Assembly: GCA_040954595.2 (NCBI GenBank)
Contig: CM082577.2
Location: 16,864,001-16,928,000 of the forward strand
Source of the DNA: Balanoglossus misakiensis
Lineage: Eukaryota > Hemichordata
Direction: 5' to 3'
Length of the DNA stretch: 64,000 bases
Part shown: in pieces, positions 19,455-31,600 of the stretch
How the letters are laid out: the number at the start of each line of letters is the position of its first letter
Numbering within the stretch: position 1 is the first letter of the stretch
Notes under the pieces: model-generated
Seen by the model: the letters and a program-made list of their open reading frames with translations, nothing else
What the model was told of the DNA's origin: nothing
The model's database searches: none
Program-made: the position numbers and the translations under genes

Positions 19455-19940
19455 GCATATCTGCTCTGGATGCCAAGATATGGAAAAGTAGGTCAAAGGT
19501 CACCTGAGGTCATGCAACATTTGGGCAAGAAATTTTGACCCTATACTGGTCCATGTTCAATAAAAACCAAACCTATAGCCCTATTGGTTAGCCTGGAATT
19601 AGGTATGCACATAATTAATGAGATATGCAGGTGTCACAGGTGACCCCCAATTTTGGCTTTTCAATTTTAGTGCCAACCCTCCAAACGCCAAGTCTGTACC
19701 TGCTCTGGATGCCGAGATATGGTAAAGTAGGTCAAAGGTCACCTGAGGTCATGCAAAATTTGGGCAAGAAATTTTGACCCTATACTGGTCCATGTTCAAC
19801 AAAAACCAAACCTACAGCCCAATTGGTTAGCCTGGAATTAGGTATGCACATAATTAATGAGGTAAGCAGGTGTTACAGGTGAGCCCAAAAATTTGCCTTT
19901 TATTTTTGCCCCGTTGTGCTCACTGACCAATAGACAGTCA
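19455..19940. repeat. Two tandem copies of a 239-bp repeat
   Basis: Blocks such as tgctctggatgcc, gtaggtcaaaggtcacctga, caagaaattttgaccctata and ttagcctggaattaggtatg recur with a 239-bp period (first copy from 19462, second from 19701). Identity is high. Diverged inverted relatives occur in the receptor intron at about 31180-31300, 32040-32200 and 32400-32900 (cacctgcgtaactc-type and cctactt...ccatatctc-type blocks). Confidence 0.75.
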
Positions 19941-19993
19941 CTGTACAGGACTATTGCACAGACCAGAATTCCACAATAAGACGTGGACATAGC

Positions 19994-20987
19994 TTAAGGT
20001 AGTTGGAAAGGCTATTTTTGAAGCAAATTCTCTCAATGTTTGTGAATTTATTTTCACAAGTTAGAATAAAGATAATGACTTGAAATTTGCAGCATGTATT
20101 CTTAACAAACTAAAAAGTGAGGGAAAAATATGACTGTAAAAATATCTGCTAAAATTATGAAATTTGATACGCCTAAATATAAATATTCATAATTTTACAA
20201 AATATTGATTGAATCTTGACATGTTTTCACAAATTATTGAATAATTTGTATTCATTTTAATATTAAGCAACCCCTCCAGCAATGTACGGGACACTTTCAG
20301 CATAAACTTATTTTTTTCAAAGTTATCACTCAGGAAAACACAGTTTTTGTTGATATTTTGTATACAACTTTAACGTGCTGCCAAAACACAACGGGAAAAC
20401 TTATGAAAAAACTGTCCCATAAAATTGTTCTTTGGGATGTCCCGAGCCTTTCCTGAAAAATTCATGATAAAAAAAATATCTGGCATACCAATTCAATCAC
20501 AAATAAAAACCATTACATTATGGCGAAGGGCAGAAAAGTAGCGAAATACGCAAAGTTTAGCGGCAGTTCACGGCGAAGGATCGCATTTATCTGGGTCAAA
20601 CGCTTTTCCGCTGGCCTTTCGGGTTCCCTAGAAATGCAAAAATGTCCATAATTTGGTAGCCTTTAATAAACAAGCAAGGTTATCTATCGCTGAAAATTGC
20701 AAGAATCGGTGTTTGCAAGTTACATTTAAATGCCCTTGGCTAGGGGAACCCGTCCTTGTGTGCATAGCCTAGGAGAAGTCTTCCCCTAGAGGGCGCTCAA
20801 ATAAGGCTCCCTAGCTTCATTGCCAGATGTATGAAATTAGGTATCATAAAACCAGCCATATCTTGTTACACGTTTATTGCCCCGAATTTTTCATAAGTTT
20901 AATTGTTCTCTAATACATTTCTAGATATAAATTCAGTGTTTTTAAATGAAATTTTAACTGACGCCCTAGCCTTTCCAACTACCTTAA
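19994..20987. mobile_element. TTAA-flanked TIR element (non-autonomous)
   Basis: Perfect 17-bp terminal inverted repeats, GGTAGTTGGAAAGGCTA at 19998-20014 and its complement at 20967-20983, are each followed outward by TTAA (19994-19997 and 20984-20987). The 986-bp interior is AT-rich and non-coding. TTAA duplications are typical of piggyBac and Kolobok types; which one made this copy is unknown. Confidence 0.8.
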
Positions 20988-20999
20988 CCATAGAGGTAT

Positions 21000-21200
21000 A
21001 AGTAAAGGTATAAATTTAATAAAAAGACTAAAAAATTCATAAAAAATAAAACATCCATGATATCCACTGAACACTTACAGGTCGGTGTGAGGTTGACATA
21101 AGGTACATGCATACCTATTTTCAAAGCAATCTGACCAGTAATTGTTGACTTACAGAGTTTTGATCAATTTCACATTTTACAAGCTAATTTGCATATTTTT
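21000..21200 (-). repeat. Family A repeat fragment, inverted
   Basis: It matches the 6380-6510 part of the family A repeat in reverse orientation (cttatgtc, gcatgcatac, aaagcaatctgaccagtaat, aagctaatttgcatattttt). The LINE joins this sequence near 21200. Confidence 0.5.
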
Positions 21201-22061
21201 GGGCCTGGCAACTTGGAAGTGGCACCCGAAGACAAGCGTTATCAGTGACTAAGGCTGTGTTGTCCTCAGCATATTGCAACAGTTTAACTGAATGTGGATA
21301 ACCAGGAATGTTAAAGCCCTGACTTTTTTGCTCTGCCTGGATGACTGCGGCAAGCGGCTCAATAAACAAAATATAAAGGATAGGAGAAAGAGGACATCCC
21401 TGACGGACACCCCTCGCATCATTCACAGGATCAGTGAGAAAACCGTTAACTAAGAACGAACTGGAAATATCAGTATAAAATATATGCACCCAGTCCTGAA
21501 AAACTGGGCCGAAATAAAATTTCAAAAGAACTCTGTGCCAAAACGTCCAGTCAACTGTATCGAAGGCCTTTCGCTGGTCCAGCGAAATGACAGCACCCTG
21601 ACTACCACGTGTGTTACAACGATAGATAAAGTCATGAACAATATGTAAATTATCAACGATGGACCGACCCTTGACCCCACAGGTCTGCAATGGGTTAATA
21701 ATGTCAGGTAAAACGGAACTAAGGCGATTACATAATACTTTGGCGATAATCTTCACATTCAAAAGAGAAATTGGGTGCATGTTCTCAGGCCGATATGGTC
21801 CCTCAACATCTTCAACAGAAGAGGACTTACTCAAAAGGGTAACAATGGCCAACCTCTGTGACCCCCCCCCCCCCAAAAAAAAAAAAAAAAACGTTTTTCG
21901 GCCAGGATAATATTGCATACCTGAAGATAGATGGAGCCAATAAAGTCCCATAGCCAAAGATAAAATTCCTTCTTGAACCCATCGGACCCCGGGGCTTTAC
22001 CATTCTTCATACTCTTCAATGTGGAGGTCAATTCCTCCAAAGTAAAGGGGCGTCCAAACAA
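21200..22061 (-). pseudogene. LINE reverse transcriptase, N-terminal and catalytic part
   Basis: FTLEELTSTLKSMKNGKAPG at the start is the usual lead-in, followed by RPENMHPISLLNVKIIAKVL, GVKGRSIVDNLH, QGAVISLDQRKAFDTVDW (the first catalytic Asp lies in SLDQRKAFD), GVRQGCPLSPILYILFIEPL and LLQYAEDNTALVT. The last replaces the canonical YADD by YAED. A long A/C homopolymer at about 21865-21890 causes a frame change near residue 80. The sequence ends abruptly at 21200. Close to the L1/Tx1 group by motif style. Confidence 0.8.
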
Positions 22062-22584
22062 GCCTACTGCTGCTTATCTAACGACCTCTCTAGCTTAGAA
22101 AAAAAATCCTGTATTGGGTGTGTCTGATTCTGACAAAAGACTGGAAAAATAATTACGGATGACTGAAGAAATGCCCTCTTGCTCCGTGTGCACTTTCCCT
22201 TCTTCGCCAAACAAACTGGACAAACTCTTGTTGCAGCTCTCGTGCGCTCACGCGCAAAGAAAAAACGCGAACATTTTTCGTTGTGCTCCTGCCAAAGCGC
22301 ACGAGAGCGGATCTTAGCACCTGCAAGTTTCTCCTACGTGAGCTTGTTAATACGATCTTTAATGGCGTTATAACTATTGATAATGAAGCGGGAATGCTTT
22401 CCTGAGTTTAGAGACGATGTTATGTCTTGTAGCTGCGTAAACAAGGAAGAGAGCAGAAATTTCTTCTTACGAGCAACTCGCCGGGAGTGTTTTTAACAAC
22501 GGCCTTTATACGTGTCTTTACCATGTCCCACCAATGGGACAAATATGGGAAAGCCTCCTGCAGGGTGACCCAATGGGAGATGTG
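22062..22584 (-). pseudogene. LINE ORF2 linker between endonuclease and RT
   Basis: Decayed coding sequence that continues the LINE. In the minus frames one sees a basic helical stretch (LIRSRALWQEHNEKCSR) and phenylalanine-rich pieces, with stops. No separate gene is present; the plus-strand open frame here is an antisense by-product. Confidence 0.5.
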
Positions 22585-23936
22585 TTACCGGATTTCGTCA
22601 ACGACCGAGGGATCAGTCAAAATTGAGAGATTACACTTCCAGACACCTTGGCCTCTGCGAGGCACCTGACCGCCTCTTAAACACACCGTACACATGTCAT
22701 GGTCAGACATAGAGCAAGGAACAATACTGGACGAGGTTTTAAACGCACCAGACATGTAAAAACGATCAAGACGACTACCAACCGAACAAGAACGATTACG
22801 CCATGTATATTCGTGTAGGTTTTCATGCTGACAGCGCCAAACATCAAACAAGCCGTAATCAGTACATAACTTAAAGGCACATAAGCTGCAACTTTTGGGA
22901 TAATTGTCATAATTTTTGTTTCAAAGTCTACTACCATTAGTCTATGCATATGAAGGCAGTGAACTATACACAAACATTATAAACCCTAAATATGAGTGCA
23001 TATGCAAGTTTTAACCAGATAAATAATAAAGCTTTACCGCAAGCGATTATGGCCGTCACCGTGGGAAACTGCCAGAAACAATGAAAATATTGCATTTCCG
23101 GTTATGAAACTTCGTTCATAAACAAAACATGATCTCATCCACTTGAGCTCATGGAAGTAAATGTACACTGCTGAAACATTATATTTTCCTTTTTCATTGC
23201 AATATTGCACTTTTCTAAAAATTGCAGGAATTTTCGTTTTTCTTTAATTTTTGGCCATTTTGTCATAAATAAGTGTTGAGCTTGATATATTATCATGAAA
23301 TATCATTTAATAGATCTAATTAAAAGCATATATGAGATTATTTAAAACTTTATTTTGTTATCCAGTTGCAGCTCATGTGCCTTTAATATGCAGAACTTCA
23401 CTACCCATGAAGCAGGTTGTATTCGAAGCGGACCCCCCAAACGGATCAACAGGAGAAGAAACACAATTAAAGTCACCACCCAAAATAATATTGCTATGGC
23501 TACCGATGAAATCAGATAAACCGGAAAAGAAATTAATCCTACCTGAAGGACTATTAGGCGCATACACATTAACTAAACGGCAAGGAAAGGAACTTCAAGA
23601 GACAGTACCCGCCACCAGACGCCCATCCACATCTGAAGTAAAATCCTGCAGGGAAAAACCCGATGACGGAGAGATCAAAATGCCCACTCCCCTGCTGCTA
23701 TTGGACCAAGCTCCAATAATTGGGGCCTCGCCACTCCCTTCCCACATTGCCATCTCACTAGAAGAACTACAATGAGTCTCCTGCAAAAAGATAATATCAA
23801 ACTTACTGTCTCTAAACGAAGCGAATAAAGAGTTACGCTTAACAGAATCCTTCAAGCCATTAACATTAATGGAACATAAATTCAACATAGTAAAAAGAAG
23901 AAAAAGACAACAGGCCATCAAGAAACCAAAACACAA
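22585..23936 (-). pseudogene. LINE apurinic-like endonuclease, interrupted by a MITE
   Basis: The start (MLNLCSINVNGLKDSVKRNS, then DIIFLQETHC with the catalytic Glu) lies at 23595-23900. VNVYAPNSPSG and IILGGDFNCV follow at 23387-23590. The end (GLFDVWRCQHENLHEYTWRN, RLDRFYMS, CSMSDHDMC) lies at 22585-22870. A 508-bp TIR element sits between the last two pieces at a TTAA. Removing it with one TTAA brings the two parts into the same frame, so it inserted after the LINE was intact here. A frameshift near 23600 is separate decay. Confidence 0.8.
22871..23386. mobile_element. TTAA-flanked MITE nested in the LINE endonuclease
   Basis: 19-bp terminal inverted repeats with one mismatch: AGGCACATAAGCTGCAACT at 22875-22893 and the complement at 23364-23382. 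TTAA lies outside each (22871-22874 and 23383-23386). The interior of 508 bp is AT-rich without a gene. Confidence 0.85.
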
Positions 23937-24859
23937 ATCAACAAGTTCAGATATTCACCTTGAAAATACATGATATATGGGAGTTCCAACGTTTTCTTTG
24001 ATAAGACTCATCGTGGCTTAAAGGTTCAGTCCAAACGCAGCGACACCTTAACTTATTTGGAAACAATCAATGTTTGTCTTAATATTCATGATTGCATGAC
24101 TAGTTCTCTTTTAATACGTTTTAAATAATTCATGCCAGTTACACTCGAGTGTAACCTTGTAAAAGTGTTTACCATCTTAAGATCCGGCGTGATTTTATTC
24201 GGAATACTGTTGTATTTCTGTGATGGTTATCTTCATTAAAAAACATATTTACATAAACTTAACGTGGTGTTCACAGATTTTCATTATACACACACAGGAT
24301 AATCCAACGTTAATTTTGAAACGAGGCTTCCGATTGCTTGCAAGGTCACATGGCCCAATCGAGGGCTTAGGGGTTCTTCTTCCCTTGAATGCAAAAGAAA
24401 ATATCTTGGCTCCGAATTATACACCGAAAATTCGGTCCATGAAAGCCCTGCTTGGCATATGGTCTATGAAAAATCTTTCTCTCGACGAGATAATTGTTAT
24501 TCTGAAGAGCTCACCTATATCCAAATTTACATATCTTACTTCTGTCTTACCAACCCGCCAAACGAAACTATTGACGAAATTAATACTATTGTTTTCAAAT
24601 TTGTGTGAAATAATAAAGGAGATGGAATAAAAAGGAACATCCTTATGAATAACAAAGAGTATTGAGGATTAAATGCTCCAAATTTCAGAGCGACATGTAT
24701 GACAATGAAGGTTCGATGGGTCAAAAGGTTGATTCAAAAAGACAATGATAATCAAATATTTCGATTTTCAGCCATCTTTTATCACTGTTGGGTGGTTTCC
24801 TTTTATTCAAGTGTAATTTACATATCAGTCACATCCCAGTTTCTTCTAAGGATTATCCG

Positions 24860-25430
24860 TTACTCTATGACATTATGTACACATCCTGTAAACTAATTTC
24901 CAGAAATGGCCATGCTCACAGGCCGATCGCATTGTTGGAATAATTCTGATCATGCGAGATGTGAATATTTCTATAGACGTCATTTAACAGAGTCCGAGTA
25001 TCCTTCCACGTTACACCTTCACGTTTGCCAAATAATTCCGCATTAATATAGTGCCAACTTTTATCGTTTGAAGTTGATGTTGGCAAAATCATTGCAAGAA
25101 CCAAGTGGATATGGACCAAGTGATGTAACGGTCTCGGGAAGTCCCATAGACAGTCTGGGGAAATCTCATAGGAATCCCGTAGGAAAATCTCCGAGTCGCG
25201 AGAAAATGGATGCGAAAAAAAAATGCGTGATTCACATCGGATACGCGAAAATTCATCGTCCCGTAACGGTTGCCTGCTTTGCTATAGCGAAAACTTCCAG
25301 TCGCGAAAATGTCCCGGTTTACACTTTGTAGTTGACATGGAAGCAGGCCAGTTCCAAGCAGAAGTCGACATAAGCGCTGCGCCCCCATTACATTTATCTT
25401 ACATAGTAGCGTTACATACATACATCGTGT
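24860..25430. other. No gene recognised; region upstream of the receptor
   Basis: It contains only short open frames with no recognisable domains. It is the likely upstream regulatory region of the receptor gene beginning at 25.4 kb. Confidence 0.4.
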
Positions 25431-25435
25431 TTTTC

Positions 25436-25444
25436 ATATAAAAG
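25436..25444 (+). promoter_or_regulatory. Candidate TATA box of the receptor gene
   Basis: ATATAAAAG lies about 190 bp before the start codon at 25635, with no closer alternative seen. A start site near 25465 would give a 5'-UTR of about 170 nt. This rests only on the motif. Confidence 0.35.
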
Positions 25445-25634
25445 TGGTATAAGCTGACATAGCTACAGACAATATATGGTTTGACTTCCCCCGATGCATC
25501 TATCATTACACACTGACACCAACGTTGAGCACAGGGTCACACTACTTTGAACTTTCGCATGCATATTCAACCCTTACGCTCAATTTATGTTTAACGTTTC
25601 GGTCACGCACTAGCACCAGTATTTCCACTAGAAG

Positions 25635-28600
25635 ATGACTACTGAATATTTTCTTTGGATAAAATGTGTTCTTGCATATGTTTTGACATCTGGTGGAGTC
25701 TGTAATGCTATAGCGGGTGAGTACATCTTCCTTTACACGATCGATGTTTGGTATATCTGTTGAATTCAGTTTCTAGCCGTCAACGATTACGCATGTCTTT
25801 ATTAATACCCTGATCAAATATACATGAGACTGCCAAGGAGAGACGTATTGCCGAATTATCGCTCGCGGAAACGGGTGAATATTGTTCAGCATCACTTCGC
25901 ATTTGTGAATATAATCCGAAAGACGACAAAAATGATCAAAACTTGAGTACAACGGGAGAAATAACGTCTTATGCTATGTGCATATAACTTTATTACCTCA
26001 ACAAGTCGGTGTGCGGTTACATCACCCGGTATATATGAGGCTTGCCAGCCGAGCTGGTTACTTAGGATCTGCCATGAAGTTTGTCACAGCTGCTTTATTC
26101 TGACACCGTTATCAATACTAGAGATATGACCAATTTCACTTGAATGCAAGCGCCTTGTGGTGAACCAAGATCATAACAACAATTGTTAAAGTTTAGTTTT
26201 TGTTAACACGGCTTACTGTCGTGTGGAAATAATTCAGAGAAGGTGTTTGGTGTGTTTCAGCTGCCTATACAAGCACAGTATAACATAGATTCCATGACCA
26301 CTACTTGTAATTACCAAGTTAACTTTCGACTGACCTCGGGATTTAAGTTTTGGAAACATTGGTATATGTGCAGAATAGCCAGACGGAGCTAAAATTTCCC
26401 TTTGTGTAAAGTTCGGCGTCTCACTGGAACCTAAGCAGTGGAAATTAAACACTTTTTATAGGCTAAGGAGGTCATACATTTGAATGTATGTTATTTCCTT
26501 TCATGAGCGGAGAATGATGGCATCCTCTGGGTCTTGGGTTCAAAAGTCGCGTCGGAGAAAAATGATCCCGCCCGTAAATGTAACGGATACCTTCATCTGT
26601 GTTGGTCAGATTTATACTATAAACTTTTATCGCTTTACCACACGACACTGTACAACTGTCTTAACAAAGGAGATAAACATTAATTACTCACCAGGCAATG
26701 TACACGCCTAATAATTATCTGCAACTGGCGGGCCTGCATACTCTGACACTGAGTGGAGGGGAGGGGTCTTATGACTCATAGATACAAATACGGTCTTGTA
26801 TAATAATAATAATTTTATTCCACTTGCACTACAGGCCTCCAGCCCAATGTACTGGAATATTTTAAATACATTTCAGGAAAAAAATAAAATGTTACAGAAC
26901 ACAGTGACCTTGAGAGTGTTAAGATTTGCAGGGGGTTTCTTTTACAGGAAGTCAGTTCGCCAACTCCTTCCTTTTGTTAAAGGCATAAAATAAGTAAAGG
27001 CTTAGCTTTCTTAAGATATTCGGATTTTGTGTTGACATAATTTGCATAATTTTATCAATTTTAAATACGGTCTTGTCCGATCCTATGTTTGAATTTTGGC
27101 GATCGGTTTGCCTTGAATTTTATAGGAGCGTTTGATTTGACCTTTTTCACATCTGTTAAATACAATGACAGAAGTCCATGACTTCTGCACATGATCTGTG
27201 CCGTTCACGTGTGGTATTGTTTATTCAGTGCTGTCATGAGGGCCGCAGAATAACATGCACCACGAACGCTAATCTAACTTCTGTAAGAAACAGAGATCAT
27301 GGAGACTCTGTTATTATTGCACGTTACCATATAGTTGGTATTTGTTTCGATCTTGGCGTCTTGATATTCGGAACAGTGACGCGGCAGTGACGTGCACAGC
27401 CCAGACGGCCGTTCATTTGCCAAGTTACGCGGCTTTTGTTATGCAAATTTGGGTCATGTTGGGTCACCTCATCAGTGGTTTGACCCAGAGTAATATTCGA
27501 GAACCCCGGCGATAGGAAGAGATGTGCGTTAATTGTAAGGTTTCCGAATATACCAACAAATAGATATTCTCTCCGTCTGACGAAAGACAGGAAGGACTGT
27601 AAATAACTTGTCAAAATATCAATATTCACCACCTTTCGCTGATCGTGATTCTTGACTCCAGCTTCCATGGTGTTCAATACGTACCAGATAAAATTAGTTC
27701 CCTGTTCTTACATTTGAATATTTACTCATGAAATACCGAAATTATTTTAATAACCACGTGAACGGAGAAAACTGTTAGTGCATGTGATGTATAGATGAAG
27801 TTTGTTTTACTTGTATATGCATTGTTCTTGATGGAAAAGGAATTGTCCATTTTAACATTTTAACAAGGACTATTTTATCTCATTTGCACATCACCTGTAG
27901 AAAATGCTGGTTGTATTTTGTCGACAAGAACGACGTAACAGGCGGTACACGTGCAATGCTATTTTGTATTGGTATGCCAAGTAGGGAAAGGAAAAGGCCA
28001 AAATTCCTAGTAAATATCCCGACAAACTCAAATATCAAGTGAAATACAGTTATTGTCGACATATTTTTAATGGGACTGCAATGGAAAAATAAAGCATAAT
28101 AAAGCTTTTTGGCTGAAGATAAACATTCCACAGTTTACCTCACTCGCGAATGTAAAATTACAGTTGTGCTAATTTAAGCAATTAGGATTTCTAAAGATAT
28201 TTGGTTTTGTCGAGATAATGTCGTTAACTAGTGACAGTTTTTTTTTTTCGATCCCTTCGATATAAGGTGCTGCGGCGGACAGTGTTCGGTTGGTGAACGG
28301 AGCCAACAAATATGAAGGAAGGGTAGAAGTATATCGCCCTGAAGCTGGTTGGACGCCCGTCTGTCTGTGGATGTGGGATTTGCTTCGCGCAAACATTCTT
28401 TGCCGGGAACTGGGTGAGGATGCATGCCCATGTAAAGGGGCAAACGGTCTATTCTGAGCAATAATATATCGTCATTGTTTCAAATATGTATACCAAATTG
28501 TGATTCTGTGGCAATTTCCCATCCAGTTGACGATCAGTCGATGTTAGTGCGTAAATAGTTTGGACTGTCGGAAATCAATCTGTTTTAACACAATTGGAAT

Positions 28601-31600
28601 GTAGAATTTCGGTTGAGTTTTATAGCTATATATCAGTATTCTTACGTATTATGCACAGTTAACCACTAAAAGAGAGGGTATATGAGTTAACTATATACAC
28701 ACCACCTATGTGAACATGTCAATGTTATTTTTTGTGTTTGTGGTTTCGTCATATGTCAAACATGTCAAGTTTTGAAGGCCGTTTATGAAAATTATCATAT
28801 GCCTATATTCACGTGCCCATGTAAAGTCTATGGGGAAAAGCGCCCTCACATCCATGCAGTTTTTTTGCTTATCACGCCCCGGCCCGGTGACCATATTTGG
28901 AAGACGCGTTCAATATCCGGATCTAGTTTTGTGTTTATTGCGCGAGATTCGAAAGTTGTTGTTGCTACGTTCTGAATTAAATTTTTCTGGTGCGGTGTCA
29001 GTGACTAGTGCACTTGCAGTGTGTGTATGTCCTATGCCGCTACCGAATCCCATCATCTCCCGTAATCGCTGCATGTTGTAGAGCTTTATTTGGAAATATG
29101 AATAGTAAAATTGATGATTTGATCTGATTAATGTGTGACTGTCGGCGTCGATCGTCGCGAAGAAAAAATAATGTTTTGCTCGCGCTCGGCTCTGTGAGTT
29201 CGAGCGCGTCTATATCTCACGTGCAATAGAATGTAAACAAATGACATCGTGCATATCAATCCGCAAGAACTGGAGGAATGCGCCTCTATGCTACGGGATA
29301 GATCATTTCAAAACGATAGATAAACACGTAATATTTACATTCCAAAATATTACAGAATGTGTATTTTATTAGTTTCTTGTAGATTATCGTTCAATAAGGC
29401 ATATGATAAAACCTTTACGGCCCTGATACGGGTTTTGCGGCCCTCGGTCGTACGGCGATTCGCGCCCTCCCTGCGGTCGGGCGCTTCCGCCGTACGACCT
29501 CGGGCCGCAAAACCCGTATCAGGGCCGTAAAGATTAGAATTATATACAAGTCTAATGAATACCGAGAATAAAAATATAACTAAAATAGTATTAGAGGGGT
29601 CGGTTTCACATCTTCACTTGCAGGACGGCCAGGTGCCATGTTAAATGGTGCATCGTTTACAGTCTTCGTCGGCGATGGCCGTCCACGCATAGTAATAACT
29701 AGTTGCGACGAAACTGAAGACTCCATAGCCAACTGTGAATACCGTGAATTATTACCGGATTGTCCTAATTCAGCGACAGCAAAGTGTAATTGTAAGTATG
29801 ACGTAGACTATATGTGACAATCGAAGTGTGACACGTGACGTAAATGTGACTCATGACACTGTGATATTCATTTGTAACATGATCTCCGTACAGTTGTAAT
29901 GGAATCCGGTTTTGTAACTTGATGCTTCGCTTGAAACTTAAGTAAATTCCTATGCCAAAGAAACTTTATCATTCAACGCCTTTATATTTTTATAATTATC
30001 AAAGAGTGTGAACCATGTAACTATCAATGAATACCAGATTTTACAGAAATTACATGCATTATGTTTAGAGACATCTAAATGTGTTGAACATACGTTGCTA
30101 TTTCCCATGGAATTTTAACACATTTACAGTTTGCCTGCTCCTCCAAGCGGACACCCTATGCAGGGCAGAACTGAGAAGTAAACAAAAACTGGGGGGGGGG
30201 GTGAATTGGGATTTGGAGGGATTGTGCCATAGCGTCATACGTTTTCAATTCTTAGGGACCGTTCAGTTTTTACGGCCGGGGGGCCCGGCAAAATCCAGGG
30301 GGGGGGGGTTAGGGTCACTTAAATTTTGAAGTCCACAAGGGGGGGGGGTCATCTGGTTTTTTTAAACGTTTAGGGGGGGTCACATACTTTTGCCACCGAA
30401 CTTTTGCTTTTGAGTCCACAAAATTGCAGTTTCGCACCCTTTATTTTACAAAATTTCTAATGTGGGAGGGGGACACCCCCTCCCACACCCATCCCCTTCA
30501 TTCTCCGCCGCATTTCATTTTTGCTGGTTTGTCTAGTGTACCAGGGCAGAGTGCTTGCCACCCCAACCCCACCGATGATAATATTTAACAAAGTGAATAC
30601 ATAAAGGAGGATAATTGTTTAAACCATTATTCATAACTGATAGTTTCGCTCTGCATCTTCTATATACTAGAAGTTTTATAAATGATGTCATGACAAGATG
30701 ACGCCAAATCTTCTAACTTTGAGTGGAGTGGCAAAAAGTAAAATTTGTCTTCCCTAACATTGAGTAAATTTGCTTTTGAGTTCATTAAATTGCAACTTTG
30801 AGCACCGTATTTTGCAAAAATTTCTTATGTGGGAGGGGGACACCCCTGTTGCCGTTCAAATGTTTCTATCTAGACCCGGCTACACTGGTTAACATTCAAT
30901 GTAATGCGGCAGCGGACTTTGACCCTCAGTCGCTAATGTGGCCGAAATACGTCAGCAGACCAATGATTTTCTTGCACGAAGGGAGTATGGTACCAGCAAT
31001 AATCAGAGATCAGGCTTCTTTGCCGTTCAACAGTTCCTACTTCAGTCGTGACGTTGCAACTGAACGTTCAGTATGGGGGTTGGCCCGCAGGTAGCCGTGG
31101 GGGTTATCAGGTCGCCCGTAATGGCACGCAGCTTCATGCAGCTGTATGGGACCAAAATAATACGCCCGATTCGGGGGTCACCTGTGACACCTGCGTAACT
31201 CAATTATGTGCATGCGTAATTGTGGGGTCAATGAAAGGGATGCTAGTGTGGTATTTGTTGCAAATGGATCAATATGAAGTCTGATTTTCCTGTCAAGTTA
31301 GGCTGCATTCACAAACACTTCAGGAGGGGGGGCAGGAGAATTGAGGGGGGATTTGAAAAAAATTGAGGGTATGTAAGGGGGGGTTTGAAATAATTTAGGG
31401 ACTGAAAGGGGGGGACTTGAAAACTTTGACGACTAAATATTTATTTTGAGTCCACAAAAATGCAGTTTCGCGCCCTTTATTTTACAAAATTTTCTAATGG
31501 GGAGGGGGACACCCCCTCCCACACCCACCCCCTCCATTCATCAACACCTTTCAATCTTTGATTGGTTTATCTAGTGTCCCAGGTCAGGGGACTTGCCCCA

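Larger units (their letters stand above)
21200..24860. mobile_element. L1/Tx1-like LINE in twin-priming arrangement, with a nested MITE
   Basis: From 23936 down to 21200 the minus strand carries an endonuclease and reverse transcriptase, in order. From about 24310 to 24850 the plus strand carries the end of a similar reverse transcriptase (KIRSMKALLGIWSMKNLSLD, then ILKSSPISKFTYLTSVLPTR, then GLNAPNFRATCMTMKVRWVK). The inverted part stops soon after the YADD box and the forward part starts soon after the same point. The two therefore look like one element whose 5' portion was inverted during insertion. Stops and frameshifts show that it is inactive. About 370 bp between 23940 and 24310 could be 5'-UTR. 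Confidence 0.7.

Noticed and set aside
23332-23775. 147-codon plus-strand frame
   Set aside because: Antisense of the LINE endonuclease and the nested MITE end.
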